From positions 1-64,000 of the forward strand of contig NZ_VTUZ01000037.1 in NCBI RefSeq assembly GCF_008369935.1: a DNA stretch of 64,000 bases, read 5' to 3'. Within the stretch, counting starts at the first letter, position 1; the number at the start of each line of letters is the position of its first letter. A program made the translations under genes and the position numbers. This stretch comes from Paraburkholderia panacisoli (GTDB lineage: Bacteria > Pseudomonadota > Gammaproteobacteria > Burkholderiales > Burkholderiaceae). Shown here piece after piece: positions 7,892-16,874 of this stretch. The notes under the pieces were generated by a model. That model worked only from the letters and a program-made list of their open reading frames with translations, ran no database searches and had not been told where the DNA came from.

Positions 7892-8851
7892 TCAATGCGT
7901 GGCGCGATACCAGGCGGCCGTCTCCAGCAAGCCATGCTCGACGGTATGCGGCGGGTACCAGCCAAGACATTCGCAGATGTGCGAACTGTCCAGACGCAAC
8001 TCGCCGACCAGCCGGTCGACCTGCGCCGTTTTGCCGGTCAAGCGTCCGGCAAGGCGCAGCACGCCGACCGGAACCGGCATGAGACGCTGCGGCGCGTGCA
8101 GCTGCACTGCCAGCGCCCGCGCGAGTTCCGACACGCTCAGATCGCGGCCGTCGGTGACGTGGAACGTCTGGCCGGCCGCGCGCGGGTCGGTGGCGCAATG
8201 CACGAGCGCGTCCGCGAGGTTGTCGACGAACACGAGGCTGCGGCGCGCCGCAATCGCGCCGAGCGGCAGCGGCACGCCCTTAGCGATCGCGTTCATCAGT
8301 TGCAGGAAGTTCGCGCGCACGCCCGGACCGTAGACGAGCGGCGGCCGGACGATCACGATCTCGAGTCCCGACTCGCGGCCGTAGTCGAGCAATGCGCGCT
8401 CGGCTTCGAGCTTGGAGATGCCATAGGCATCGGACGGCGCGGGCTCGTCCGTCTCCTTGATGGGCGGGCCCACACTGCTTTGCGCCACCGCCTTGATGCT
8501 GCTCGCGAACACGAAGCGACGCGCGCCCGCGCGACGGGCGGCGGCGGCGACCCGCAACGTGCCTTCGACGTTGGTCGCGCGATACTCGGCGAGCAGATCG
8601 GTCGCCGTCTCGTGCATCATGTGGACGCGCGATGCGAGATGGATAACCGCGTCGCAACGCAGCGCCACGGGCCAGCGTTGCTCGATACCCTGGAAGTCGT
8701 CCGCGTCGAGCAGCCATTCGCGCACGCCGTCGGCGACCGTCTGCGCATGGCGCACCACGCCGACCACCCGGTCTCCGCGCTGTAGCAGCGCTCGCGACAC
8801 CGCTTTGCCGACGAAGCCGTTGGCGCCCGTGAGCAACACAGAATGTGTCAT
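7892..8851 (-). CDS. wbiG: NAD-dependent epimerase/dehydratase (WbiG/WbpK-like)
   Basis: A 319-residue extended SDR that probably reduces or epimerises the 4-keto sugar made by WbiI. It has the NAD motif TGANGFVG at residues 8-15, the active-site serine region FASSIKAVAQSS and YGISKLEAE (YxxxK). Length fits the family. The start at ATG 8851 yields MTHSVLLTGANG; the frame upstream is not conserved in type. It is followed 49 bp later by wbiH. A decayed, frameshifted relative lies at about 10430-10985, so the locus once had two such genes. The exact substrate cannot be read from sequence. Confidence 0.88.
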   Translation of the reverse strand: MTHSVLLTGANGFVGKAVSRALLQRGDRVVGVVRHAQTVADGVREWLLDADDFQGIEQRWPVALRCDAVIHLASRVHMMHETATDLLAEYRATNVEGTLRVAAAARRAGARRFVFASSIKAVAQSSVGPPIKETDEPAPSDAYGISKLEAERALLDYGRESGLEIVIVRPPLVYGPGVRANFLQLMNAIAKGVPLPLGAIAARRSLVFVDNLADALVHCATDPRAAGQTFHVTDGRDLSVSELARALAVQLHAPQRLMPVPVGVLRLAGRLTGKTAQVDRLVGELRLDSSHICECLGWYPPHTVEHGLLETAAWYRATH

Positions 8852-9591
8852 CGGCAAGCTCCGGCTGACCTGCTCGTGCGGTTCATCGGTGCGTCCGTAA
8901 AGGCACGGACCGTTGTGCCGCATGCAACCCGTGCACGCATCTTATCGCCGTTGCCGGACATCGCCCGCGCGAGACACACCTCAGGCGCAGCCGCCCGGCA
9001 ACACAAGCGCGCGCTGGCAGCGCGTGCCCTAGCCCGATATGGCAGGAAAGGCTGATGAGACGCAATACAATCTGGCATCGGCGACGCTTCTTCGGAAGTC
9101 TGACTGGGAACGTATTGTATGCGGGCGACTTCCGCTGCGGCCGGCTCCTCACGATGGTTAGGCGCTAAAATGTGTCGGCAGCTAACGGATTGAAGTCCCG
9201 GCCGCGATGATAAATCGGAAGGGCTGCTCCGCACGCGCAGTCCACCCACTTCGTAACATCTCAAACATATTCGGGGATGTGGAATTCGTGGTTTCGATCC
9301 GACGTGCTCGACGACAGCACAATCAGGCTCGCCCCAGAGCGACATGAGCGGCGCGAGCAGAGTGCGCGGAGCGGTGCGCGCCCCGGCGAGCCAGCGCCTG
9401 ATTGCCGCGACGTCGCGCGGCACGCTCCTGCGAAGAGATTCCCGCACATGGTGGTCCAAATGCGCCCGCGTGTCTCGCGGATTGTCGTTTCACACCGTTT
9501 AGCCTCGCAGTGTCCGATACCATCGGCGTCATCGACACGCGGCGCACTGCTCTGACGAAAAGAAGACTTTCGGGCAAATAGAGTCCCACCT
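8852..9591. other. 740-bp stretch without a recognisable gene
   Basis: Frames on both strands are short and compositionally arbitrary. It separates minus-strand wbiG from plus-strand gene remnants that start at 9592, so it may hold divergent promoters or further decayed coding sequence, but I recognise nothing specific. Confidence 0.4.
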
Positions 9592-9923
9592 ATGAAAGTG
9601 CTGTTCGCCACTTACCCCATGGCTTTCCACACCCCGGATGCAGAAAAATCAGCTGCTTGCGTATCACAAGTACAATGCCCTCGCATGGCGTGGATGTCTC
9701 GTTGTTCGATCCGTCGAAGCCGCGCTTCCTCGAACACGACGTGGTTCATTTCTTTTCGTGTGTCGGCAGCTCGGTCCGTCTCCGTAACTTTGTTAAACAA
9801 CTTGGCTCGCCGCTGGTGGTTTCGTCTAGTCTCCGGGTCACGGAGGAAACGAAGCACCTCTGTCCGATCGGCGAGACGTGTACGGCTTGCCGAAGAGCTC
9901 GCCGGTCGACGGCGGATACCTGA
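9592..9923 (+). pseudogene. glycosyltransferase (GT4-like) N-terminal remnant
   Basis: The start MKVLFATYPMAFHTP followed, in two other frames, by NQLLAYHKY and then SHGVDVSLFDPSKPRFLEHD and FVKQLGSPLVVSSSLRVTEE, is what one expects of the N-terminal half of a GT-B glycosyltransferase. At least two frameshifts occur within the first 90 bases, and similarity ends near 9900, where a galE fragment begins. The gene is dead. It lies on the plus strand, opposite to the surrounding O-antigen genes. Confidence 0.7.
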
Positions 9924-10200
9924 CCGCGCTCGATGCGCTCTTAGGCGCGATGCTAGTTTCGTGGTGAACCTCGGCACCGGGGCAGGGCTACAGCGTGATC
10001 GATGTGGTCAAGGCGTTCGAGAAGGCCGCCGGCCGGCGCCTTATGAGATTGTGGCGCGGCGGCCGGGTGACGTGGCGTCGTGTTTTGCGGATCCGGCGGC
10101 GGCTGAGAGGACCATTGGATGGCGCGCGCAGTATCATTTTGAGCGAATGTGCGCGGATCATTGGCGGTGGCAGTCGGGGAATCCGCAGGGGTTCAAGTGA
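9912..10200 (+). pseudogene. galE: galE (UDP-glucose 4-epimerase) C-terminal remnant
   Basis: Three frames piece together the GalE C-terminus: YLTALDALL, VVNLGTG, GYSVIDVVKAFEKAAGR, then PYEIVARRPGDVASCFADP, AERTIGWRAQY and HWRWQSGNPQGFK before TGA at 10198-10200. The R-P-G-D-V segment and the tryptophan-rich tail are characteristic of GalE. Frameshifts near 9980 and 10035, and the absence of the NAD-binding half, show it is a fragment. It is fused by deletion to the glycosyltransferase remnant upstream. Confidence 0.82.
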
Positions 10201-10429
10201 TTTGCATCAAGACTGAAGGTTGATCGTCCACGGCGCAATCAGGGAATCGCCGGGCACGGACTCCGCCGCCGTCGATTGGGGATTGCGATTCGTCAAGCGT
10301 GGCGTGTCGCGCAGTAAGTCCCAGATATTATGACCTGCCGACGAGCTCGCCAGCCGATCAGTCGCTTCTGCTGTCCCCGACCAGTCCGTCGCAATCGAAG
10401 CTGATCGCCGTGGAGGCGAGATTGTCAAC
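10201..10429. other. intergenic debris
   Basis: Between the galE fragment and the epimerase remnant. The minus strand has a 73-codon frame with no family resemblance. Nothing identifiable. Confidence 0.3.
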
Positions 10430-10985
10430 GTAACACAGACTTCTTCGCGCCGTGACCGAGCCGATCGGCAGCGGAATACCTTTCGCGATCGCGTTCATCA
10501 GGCTCAGGAAGTTCGCGCGCACCTCCGGCCCGTAGACGAGCGGCGGGTGGGCGCATGATCACGATCTCGAGGCCCGTACGGGCGCCGAATTCCAGGAACC
10601 TGACTTCCGCTTCGGCCTTCGAGACGGCGTACGGGTCCGGCGGATTGCGGGCGTCGGTTTCCCTCAGCGGGCGGCCCGCGTCCAGTTCGCAAGCGCCTTA
10701 ATGCCGCTCACGAAGACGAAGCGCGTGGCGCCTGCTTTCCGGGCGGCGTCGGCGGAGGCCAGCGCGCCGTCCACGTTCGTGGCGCGAAAAGCCGCGAGCG
10801 GGTCCCTGCTGCCCGCGAAGGTTTCGGGCGTGATGGAGTCGAGTGAGTCGATGCAGGTGGCATGCACGCCCGGCTCGCACCTTGCGTCCGGCCGGACGAC
10901 ACCCGTCACCTGCGTGCCTTGCGCCAACAACAGCCGGCTCGGCGCCCGGCCGACGAACCATTCGCCCCGGTCACGGCGACGCGCT
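10430..10985 (-). pseudogene. WbiG-like NAD-dependent epimerase remnant
   Basis: Minus-strand frames give LAQGTQVTGVVRPDAR, FRATNVDGALASADAARKAG, ATRFVFVSGIKALAN and, after frameshifts, pieces matching GLEIVIMRPPLVYGP, NFLSLMNAIAKGIPLP and ARRSLCYVDN. These align in order with the intact WbiG-like protein at 7892-8851 (FVFASSIKAVA, LEIVIVRPPLVYGP, FLQLMNAIAKGVPLPLGA). The N-terminal TGANGFVG region is degenerate. It is a dead paralogue, evidence of an old duplication or cluster recombination. Confidence 0.8.
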
Positions 10986-10988
10986 CCG

Positions 10989-11927
10989 TCATATCCACTT
11001 CCAGCCGAAGCGGTTGAAGAACTTGACCGCCGACGTCACGAAGAGCCGGATGTGCGTCGAACCCTTGCGCGCGGCGCCGCCGCCGTGATGCAGGACGCGC
11101 ACCGAGGGAACGTACGCGACACGGGCGATCTTGTGCGTGCGCAAGCTCAAGTCGTAGTCCTCGAAGTAGAGGAAATAGCGCGGGTCGAAGCCACCGAGCT
11201 TTTTTAGTACCTCGGTGCGAAACAGCATGAAGCAGCCGCTGACGATCGGCGGGTCCCAGACCACGTTCTTGTCGTCGATCACGTCGCGCATTTCGTAACG
11301 GGCAAGACGGCTCTTGAATGGGGCGCGCAGACGCGAAGGAAGGAAGCCGCGGGCGAAGAGGTCGAAGACGGTGGGGTAGCGGCGGCAGAGGAATTGTTGG
11401 TCGCCATCTTCTTCCAGGATCAGTGGCGAAAGGAGACCGACCTCCGGATGAGCTTCCATGAATGTGAGCGCGTGGCTAAGTGCGTCGCCGCCAAGTTCGA
11501 TGTCGGGGTTTAAGATCAGGTGGTAACGGCTCGATGTGTGCTCGATGGCGAGATTGTGGCCACGGCCGTAGCCGACATTGCCCTGGCCTTCGATGACAGT
11601 CGTCATCAACCGGGCTTCACCAACGAGCTCGGACCAGTCCATCCGTTCATTCCTGCCGTTGTTGACAAGATATAGCGGCGCGGACACCACGTGATCTGTG
11701 ATTCGCAAGCGATCCAGGGCGACATCGAGTGTACTGAGCGTACGTTCGAGAAGTTGACGGTCCGGCCGATAAACGACGACGGACACGCTTATCAATTCAG
11801 CCGAGCTTGCGTTATCGGGATGGAAGTTCAACTGCATCCTTGTATCGGGAAATCGAGACTTGCGGCGGCCGCTGACGGACGACGGGACCGACATTTTCGC
11901 CGAAATGAACTGAAAGTAGGAAGTCAT
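10989..11927 (-). CDS. glycosyltransferase family 2 (rhamnosyltransferase-like)
   Basis: A predicted cytoplasmic GT2 enzyme of up to 312 residues, of the kind that adds rhamnose in O-antigen assembly. It has an N-terminal beta strand SVSVVVYRPDRQLLERTL, the nucleotide-sugar region GNVGYGRGHNLAI and LILNPDIEL (DxD-like), and the later WDPPIVSGCFMLFRTEVL, GGFDPRYFLYFEDYDLSLR acceptor-side motif. Start is uncertain: the first ATG is at 11927, but ATG 11837 (MQLNFHPDN) gives a more typical N-terminus; neither has a strong ribosome site. The gene sits alone between a dead epimerase and an IS110 element whose 5' region begins about 11990, so its promoter may have been lost. Confidence 0.85.
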   Translation of the reverse strand: MTSYFQFISAKMSVPSSVSGRRKSRFPDTRMQLNFHPDNASSAELISVSVVVYRPDRQLLERTLSTLDVALDRLRITDHVVSAPLYLVNNGRNERMDWSELVGEARLMTTVIEGQGNVGYGRGHNLAIEHTSSRYHLILNPDIELGGDALSHALTFMEAHPEVGLLSPLILEEDGDQQFLCRRYPTVFDLFARGFLPSRLRAPFKSRLARYEMRDVIDDKNVVWDPPIVSGCFMLFRTEVLKKLGGFDPRYFLYFEDYDLSLRTHKIARVAYVPSVRVLHHGGGAARKGSTHIRLFVTSAVKFFNRFGWKWI

Positions 11928-12110
11928 TTGGGAACATCTGCTGGCAACATCGACGCCTCACCAGCAAAAACGGCCAACGAGCATCCGTTCAAGTCACGGT
12001 GAGGCGCTGCCTCGATAATCCAGAGAGATGCTATGGGAGGGCGGCGAGAGTAGGTCCCGTGGAGTAAGACGGGATTTGCAACCCCGCTTTCTTCCAAAGG
12101 AGCACGCAAA

Positions 12111-13261
12111 ATGGACGCGCCAAACGGAACTCTCCAAGGGCAGGATACGACGGTATGTGGTCGGCTGTATGTGGCGTTTGAACTGAGCGAGAAGAGTTGG
12201 AAGCTTTCGCTGGGTGATGGCCAGCGTGCGCCGAGCCGGTGTACCGTTGCGACAGGTGACATCAAGGCGGTCCTCACCGCCATAGCAAACGCCAGGGCGC
12301 GCTGCCACCTCAGCGTCGACGCACCCGTCTACAGTTGTTACGAGGCTGGCCGCGACGGCTTCTGGCTGCACCGCTGGCTGACTGAACAGGGCATTGCCAA
12401 TCTCGTGGTGGACTCCGCCAGTATTGAGGTGAACCGGCGCGCCCGTCGCGCGAAGACGGACCGGCTTGACAGCGACAAGTTGCTGTCGATGCTCATGCGC
12501 TATCACGCGGGCGAACGACGGCTGTGGGCGGTGGCGCGCGTACCCACGCCCGAGCAGGAAGACGACAGGCGCCTGCACCGCGAGCTCGAACGCCTGCGGC
12601 AGGAGCGCACCGCGCACACCAACCGAATCCGCTCCCTGCTCGTGCTACACACCCTTCGGGTTAAGTATGTCGGGGGCCGGACCTGGGCTCACTGGTGGGC
12701 CGGGCAGCGCGAGCTGTTGCTGCCGGGCCTTCGCGCCGAAATTGACCGAGAGTGTGAGCGGCTCGCGCTGGCGCGCCAACAGATCCGTCTGCTTGAAGCA
12801 CAGCAGGACCAGCAGGTGCAAAGTGGCTCACACGCCGGCATGGCGCTGCTGGCACAGCTTGCGGGCATCGGAGCAGGCAGCGCGTGGACTCTGGTCAGGG
12901 AACTGTTTGGCTGGCGGCATTTCCGCAACCGCCGTGAAGTCGCCGGCTGCCTGGGCCTGACGCCCACGCCGTATGCAAGCGGTGACAGCGAAGTCGAACA
13001 GGGCATCAGCAAATGCGGCAACAAACGAGTGCGATGGCTATGGTCGAGCTCGCATGGAGCTGGCTGCGCTTCCAGTCTGACAGCCAGCTTAGCCACTGGT
13101 TCACCCAGCGCTTCGGGGGCGCCGGCAAGCGACTGCGGCGCATCGGTATCGTAGCGCTCGCGCGGCGTCTCGCGATCGCGCTGTGGCGCCATCTCGAACA
13201 CGGCGAGGTTCCTGCCGGTGCGATACTCAAATCACGAGACATCAACATGGCGAGGATCTGA
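12111..13261 (+). pseudogene. IS110-family transposase with a frameshift
   Basis: The frame from ATG 12111 (preceded by AAAGGAGCACGCAAA) encodes an IS110 transposase: FELSEKSWKLSL, YEAGRDGFWLHRWL, RRAKTDRLDSDKLL, LAGIGAGSAWTLVRELFG and PYASGDSEVEQGISKCGNKR. Near 13030 a one-base loss shifts the frame, and the true C-terminus continues in another frame as AMVELAWSWLRF, RRIGIVALARRLAIALWRHL and ends after LKSRDINMARI at 13261. The protein is therefore broken just before its C-terminal helices. It is related to the transposase at 2550-3704 (shared GISKxGN and ARRLAIALWR segments). Confidence 0.88.
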
Positions 13262-14010
13262 CAACAATTGAAGCACGACGGCTGTAAAGGTCAGCGCGCC
13301 CGGTAAAAATTCGGGCTACCCATGCAGGTAGCCGTTCTCAGAGATGGGGCGCGTCGGTAACAGAGTGGCTCCAGCGCTTTGCGCATGCGGCATAAGGTAA
13401 CCGGTCTGGTTGGGCCGGAACGGATAGAAGGTTGACCAGGCTCCATTGCCGGTCCCATCAAACACTCTGACCTGAATAACGTTGACATGCGAGCCGTGCG
13501 AGAGCAGGTCATTGCGGCACAGCCAAGGTTTGTCCACGGCCAGCCTGCGTCGGGTGGTAGCACGCGACCGCGGCCGCTGGTCTGGCAAAATAGGCAGATC
13601 AAGGAGATACACTTTGTTGTACTGAAACTTAAACATGCGACAGGGACTTGACTTCTAATGCCCCATAGAAGGATTTTTAGCAGGGCGGAAACGGGGCAAT
13701 GAGCGGGACAAGGGCGTGACGAACGAGCCGTTTCTGCCCTGATAAAAATTCTTTGAGCTAAGCCGCTCCGCTGCCGGTGGCTATGGGAATTGAATCGGTG
13801 CCGTGGCGGTTGTGACCGCGGGATGCGGGAAGGAAAGCGACGGCTGGAAAAGATCTGGGTCCACGGTATGGCAGCCGCGCCCGGCCATGACGAAGAGCAA
13901 CCGGCTTCGATCGCGTGGGCAAGCCCCGCCCAGAGCGCATTGGACATACGTGCCTCGCGGACGCGCAGAATGTGCTTGGTTCGGTGCCGAGGAGTACATG
14001 CGTTCGTGCC
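13262..14010. other. 750-bp stretch of mobile-element flank
   Basis: No convincing gene. A 106-codon minus-strand frame at 13316-13636 (HVNVIQVRVFDGTGNGAWST) looks somewhat protein-like, but has no ribosome site and no recognised family. The part from about 13780 on is probably the 3' flank or a frameshifted tail of the IS91-type transposase that follows (PRGTYVQCALGGACPRDRS on the minus strand). Confidence 0.35.
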
Positions 14011-14754
14011 TCATTGCTGGGATGGTGGTGCCCGCGGCGCGCAAGGCAAGAGGTATTCGACGCAGACCATGTGACCGTGTTTGCAGACGGGACTATCGCG
14101 CAGTGACCCGCCCGTCAGGTGTGCATAGCGGTCGCGGTAGTCAGGCCTGGATGTCTCAGGGGTTTCGTTGGACGGGGCACCAAGCAGTCGGCGACATGCG
14201 ACGAGGCCGGATTCGCGCAGCCGGTTGCTGAGCAGTCCGTAGTGGCGGATCCGTTGCAGTCCGTGCGGCAACACGTGCAGCAGGAAGCGGCGCAGGAACT
14301 CGTGGGCGTCGAGACACATCACGCGTGGCCTGCCCGGATGGCGATAGTCCTTCCAGCGAAACGTGACGTGCTGATCGGTCTGACTGATGAGGCGGTTGTT
14401 GGAGATCGCGACGCGGTGTGTGTAGCGGCCGAGATAGTCGAGCACTTGTTGGGGGCCACCGAATGGCTCCTTGGCATAGACGACCCACTCGGTTCGACGC
14501 AGACCGGACAGATAGCGGGCAAATTGGCCCGGCTCAGACAGGTGAGCCAGTGACGAGAAGAAGCGGAGCGCCCCTATATCGAAGGCCTGCTGCAACCGCT
14601 CGAGAAACAGCCGACGGAACAGGCGTGAGAGAACCCGCACCGGCAGGAAGAATTCGGGTCGGCAAGCCACCCAGCGCGCGCCGTCGGCAGCCAGGCCGCC
14701 GCCGGGGATGACGCAGTGCAGATGCGGATGGTGGACCAGATTCTGCCCCCTCAA
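14011..14754 (-). pseudogene. IS91-family (HUH, Y2) transposase, N-terminally truncated
   Basis: The minus-strand frame opens directly into GQNLVHHPHLHCVIPGGGL, the HUH metal-binding motif of IS91-type rolling-circle transposases. It continues with FLPVRVLSRLFRRLFLE, FGGPQQVLDYLGRYTHRVAI, NNRLISQTDQHVTFRWKDYR and FLRRFLLHVLPHGLQRIRHYG. The zinc-finger N-terminal domain that should precede the HUH motif is missing: sequence identity breaks at about 14750, where a serine-recombinase fragment begins. It cannot be functional alone. Confidence 0.88.
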
Positions 14755-14779
14755 GGCATCCGTCCTGGCGGTTGCGTCC

Positions 14780-15125
14780 GGCCGGGCAAGGTCGACATCC
14801 GATTTACCGCGCTGCGCGTCTCATATCTCGCTCAGCGGAACGGACTCCGTTCCCGTCGCGACAGACCGTGGGATCGTGGAATGTTGACGAAACCGGAGGC
14901 TGCTGCACGCCTCGGCATCCACGTTACGACACTCATCAGGTGGGTCGAGTACGGTCTCGTCACCAGACACGCCTACAACGACTACGCGTACCTCTACGAA
15001 GTGCCCGATTCGGGCCGCCGGAGAAGCATAGCAGTCGATGGGACCGGCTTACTGACCGCGTAGCAGCGATGCAAGCGGCGCAAGAATCAAAACCCTCACA
15101 TCCAACTGAAGGAGTTGTAGTATGA
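14780..15125 (+). pseudogene. C-terminal remnant of a recombinase-type protein with MerR-like HTH
   Basis: Plus-strand frames give KVDIRFTALRVSYLAQRNGL, RDRPWDRGMLTKPEAAARLG, HVTTLIRWVEYGLVTRHAYN and, after a frameshift near 15010, KHSSRWDRLTDRVAAMQAAQ, ending PTEGVVV at 15125. This resembles the C-terminal part of serine-recombinase-like proteins that accompany mobile elements in Burkholderia. The catalytic domain is missing, and the left edge coincides with the truncated IS91 transposase. The family assignment rests on recollection of such C-termini and is moderate. Confidence 0.5.
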
Positions 15126-15270
15126 AGCCAGATAGTTCGTCAGCAGGCACATACCGTCGCCACTCCACCACAGCAGGATCGGCGTTGCACACGACATCAA
15201 CTACGCGGGCTTTGCTCCCCGGCTTTGGCAGTGTGCTCACGCGTATCAGGCGCTTGTGGGCCATTTTCGT
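15126..15270. other. short unassigned stretch
   Basis: Lies between the recombinase remnant and the IS3 OrfB remnant. A 54-codon plus-strand frame starting ATG 15122 and an opposing frame are present; neither is recognised. Confidence 0.3.
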
Positions 15271-15836
15271 AAACAGAATTCAATGAGTCATCGGGCAACT
15301 GCTTCGATAACGTACCTCTGGGGTGTCCATTTAACCGGAGTTAGCGATCTGCCTCCACGGAACGCTCGGCGAAGTTCGCTCCAAGCTGGGCGGACGTCCG
15401 CGTTGCCTCGGCGGCTTTGGAGGAACAGCGGTTGGGCTCTGGTTCACAACAAGGTCTTCGCATTGAACCGGGCCCCGGGGCAACAGCAAGCTCTAGGACC
15501 CGGTAGAACAGCATCCCTGGGCTACGTGAGCTGCGGCTTCGTCTGCCCGTTCTGTGGGCATCCAGGATGCTTGGCGACATGGGGACGAGAGGATTATCCC
15601 TAAGTTCAACTCCGGTTAAATGGACACCCCAGACGTACCTATTGAATTGTTCTGAGAAACACCGAAAAGTGAACTGGTCTATCTTCGACGATTCAAGACG
15701 CGCGAGCAGGCAAAGTGCGCAGTCAGTGAATATATCGAGTTGCTCTACAACCGGCAACGTACGCAGGTCCACCCTCGGTTATCTGTCGCCTGTGGCATTT
15801 ACGCCGCCATACAATCCAAATCAGCTCGCTGCTTAA
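15271..15836 (+). pseudogene. IS3-family OrfB C-terminal remnant, interrupted by a 315-bp insertion
   Basis: The flanks of the insertion at 15318-15632 join to a recognisable IS3 transposase end: NSMSRRGNCFDNVPIE (with a small indel), then ELVYLRRFKTREQAK, AVSEYIELLYNRQR and, after a second frameshift, LGYLSPVAFTPPYNPNQLAA before TAA at 15834-15836. Everything upstream of the SMSRRGN motif is missing. The reading is spliced across an 8-bp repeat (ACGTACCT), so the mobile insertion came after, or helped cause, the loss of this gene. Confidence 0.8.
15318..15632. mobile_element. 315-bp MITE-like element with 25-bp perfect TIRs and 8-bp target duplication
   Basis: The ends are perfect inverted repeats of 25 bp: CTGGGGTGTCC... 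at 15318-15342 and its reverse complement ending GGACACCCCAG at 15608-15632. They are flanked immediately by the direct repeat ACGTACCT (15310-15317 and 15633-15640). Removing the element and one repeat restores an IS3 OrfB reading. The interior has no transposase, so it would be mobilised in trans. An 8-bp duplication is compatible with IS1595, IS66 or ISL3-type transposases; the parent is not in the window. Confidence 0.85.
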
Positions 15837-15877
15837 CCGGCTGGCACCTACGGTTTTCGACCGATCTCAGTCGCTGC

Positions 15878-16657
15878 TCATTTCCTAATAACGAAAACCT
15901 CATTGAACTCTGCGTCGATCCCCTTGCTGTGATCTTTCGTGTGGAATACTTGAACCGGTCTTTGTGACCATTCGCTTAAAAGATCTTCGAAGTCGTAGCC
16001 ATAGTCGAAGGTCACGAGGGCGCGGCCATCGCCTACAGGATTTCCGTGGTACTCCGGCTTCAAGATGTATTCGACCGTCCCGTCTTCTCTCAGGTGCGCT
16101 CGTCTGACAGATTTAAGCATACCTTTATGTTTCGGGGCGGTGAATATATGCGCGCCTCCCGGCTTAAGCACTCGCATTATTTCTCGTACCGCGCGGCCGG
16201 GATGAAACACATGCTCGAGCACGTCCTGCGTCACGAATATGTCGATTGATTCGTCTTCGAACGTGAGATCTTCGATGCTTTCGCAGCGAACGCCATCGAC
16301 GACCGTCCCGAGCGCGACACCCGGAAGGAATTGCGATGACGAGTAGTTCTCGCAGTAGCGAGACAGGATCTGATTGGATGGGGACGATTCGTGGACGGTC
16401 TTGCCCTCCCATCCGCGAAAAAAAATATCAAGGATGGATTGTAGGTGGCGTTGTCGTGGCAATGACATGCATTTCCCGCATACATACGAGTCGCGCAGCC
16501 ATGCAGAGTATGCAACGAATTCCGTGTCCGACCTGCAGCAATGGCAGTAACCGCTATTTCTAAATTGTTCGGCAGGTTCGATTGGTTCGTCTTTCGTAGT
16601 AGCCGCCACGTTCCTCCCCGCGAATTCACGCAAGCCCGCATTAAGGAAAAGCCCCAT
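15878..16657 (-). CDS. SAM-dependent methyltransferase with zinc-ribbon-like N-terminus
   Basis: A 259-residue class I (type 11) methyltransferase-like protein. The N-terminal part has cysteine pairs (YCHCCRSDTEF and YVCGKCMSLPRQR) resembling a zinc ribbon. The catalytic fold shows SIDIFVTQDVLEHVFHP and EIMRVLKPGGAHIFTAPKH, typical motifs IV-V of this superfamily. The glycine-rich SAM loop is weak, so the first strand may be divergent. ATG 16657 with GGAG just upstream is preferred over the TTG two codons earlier. Such proteins occur in O-antigen clusters, where they may methylate a sugar; the substrate is unknown. Composition here is lower in GC than the core cluster. Confidence 0.8.
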   Translation of the reverse strand: MGLFLNAGLREFAGRNVAATTKDEPIEPAEQFRNSGYCHCCRSDTEFVAYSAWLRDSYVCGKCMSLPRQRHLQSILDIFFRGWEGKTVHESSPSNQILSRYCENYSSSQFLPGVALGTVVDGVRCESIEDLTFEDESIDIFVTQDVLEHVFHPGRAVREIMRVLKPGGAHIFTAPKHKGMLKSVRRAHLREDGTVEYILKPEYHGNPVGDGRALVTFDYGYDFEDLLSEWSQRPVQVFHTKDHSKGIDAEFNEVFVIRK

Positions 16658-16874
16658 CTCCAATAGGGGAAACGGGGACTACGGTGCCAGATGCCCAGTC
16701 GCACAGCCGCAAGGCAACGTCGAGCAGTCTACCAGAACCTGCAACGCATCATGACCGCGCCGGCGCTTTTCCAGATCGCGGGTAATGCCTGCTATCGAGA
16801 GGGTAGGCAGAGAGTCATACTAATTGTGGTTCCAGGTACAAACGTCGGCACCGGTATCTCAAAATAGACTCCGC

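Noticed and set aside
13316..13636. 106-codon minus-strand frame as a gene
   Set aside because: No ribosome site, no recognised family, and it lies in IS debris; kept only as a note in the gap description.
15318..15632. A gene inside the MITE-like element
   Set aside because: Frames inside are short and cross the TIRs; none resembles a transposase.
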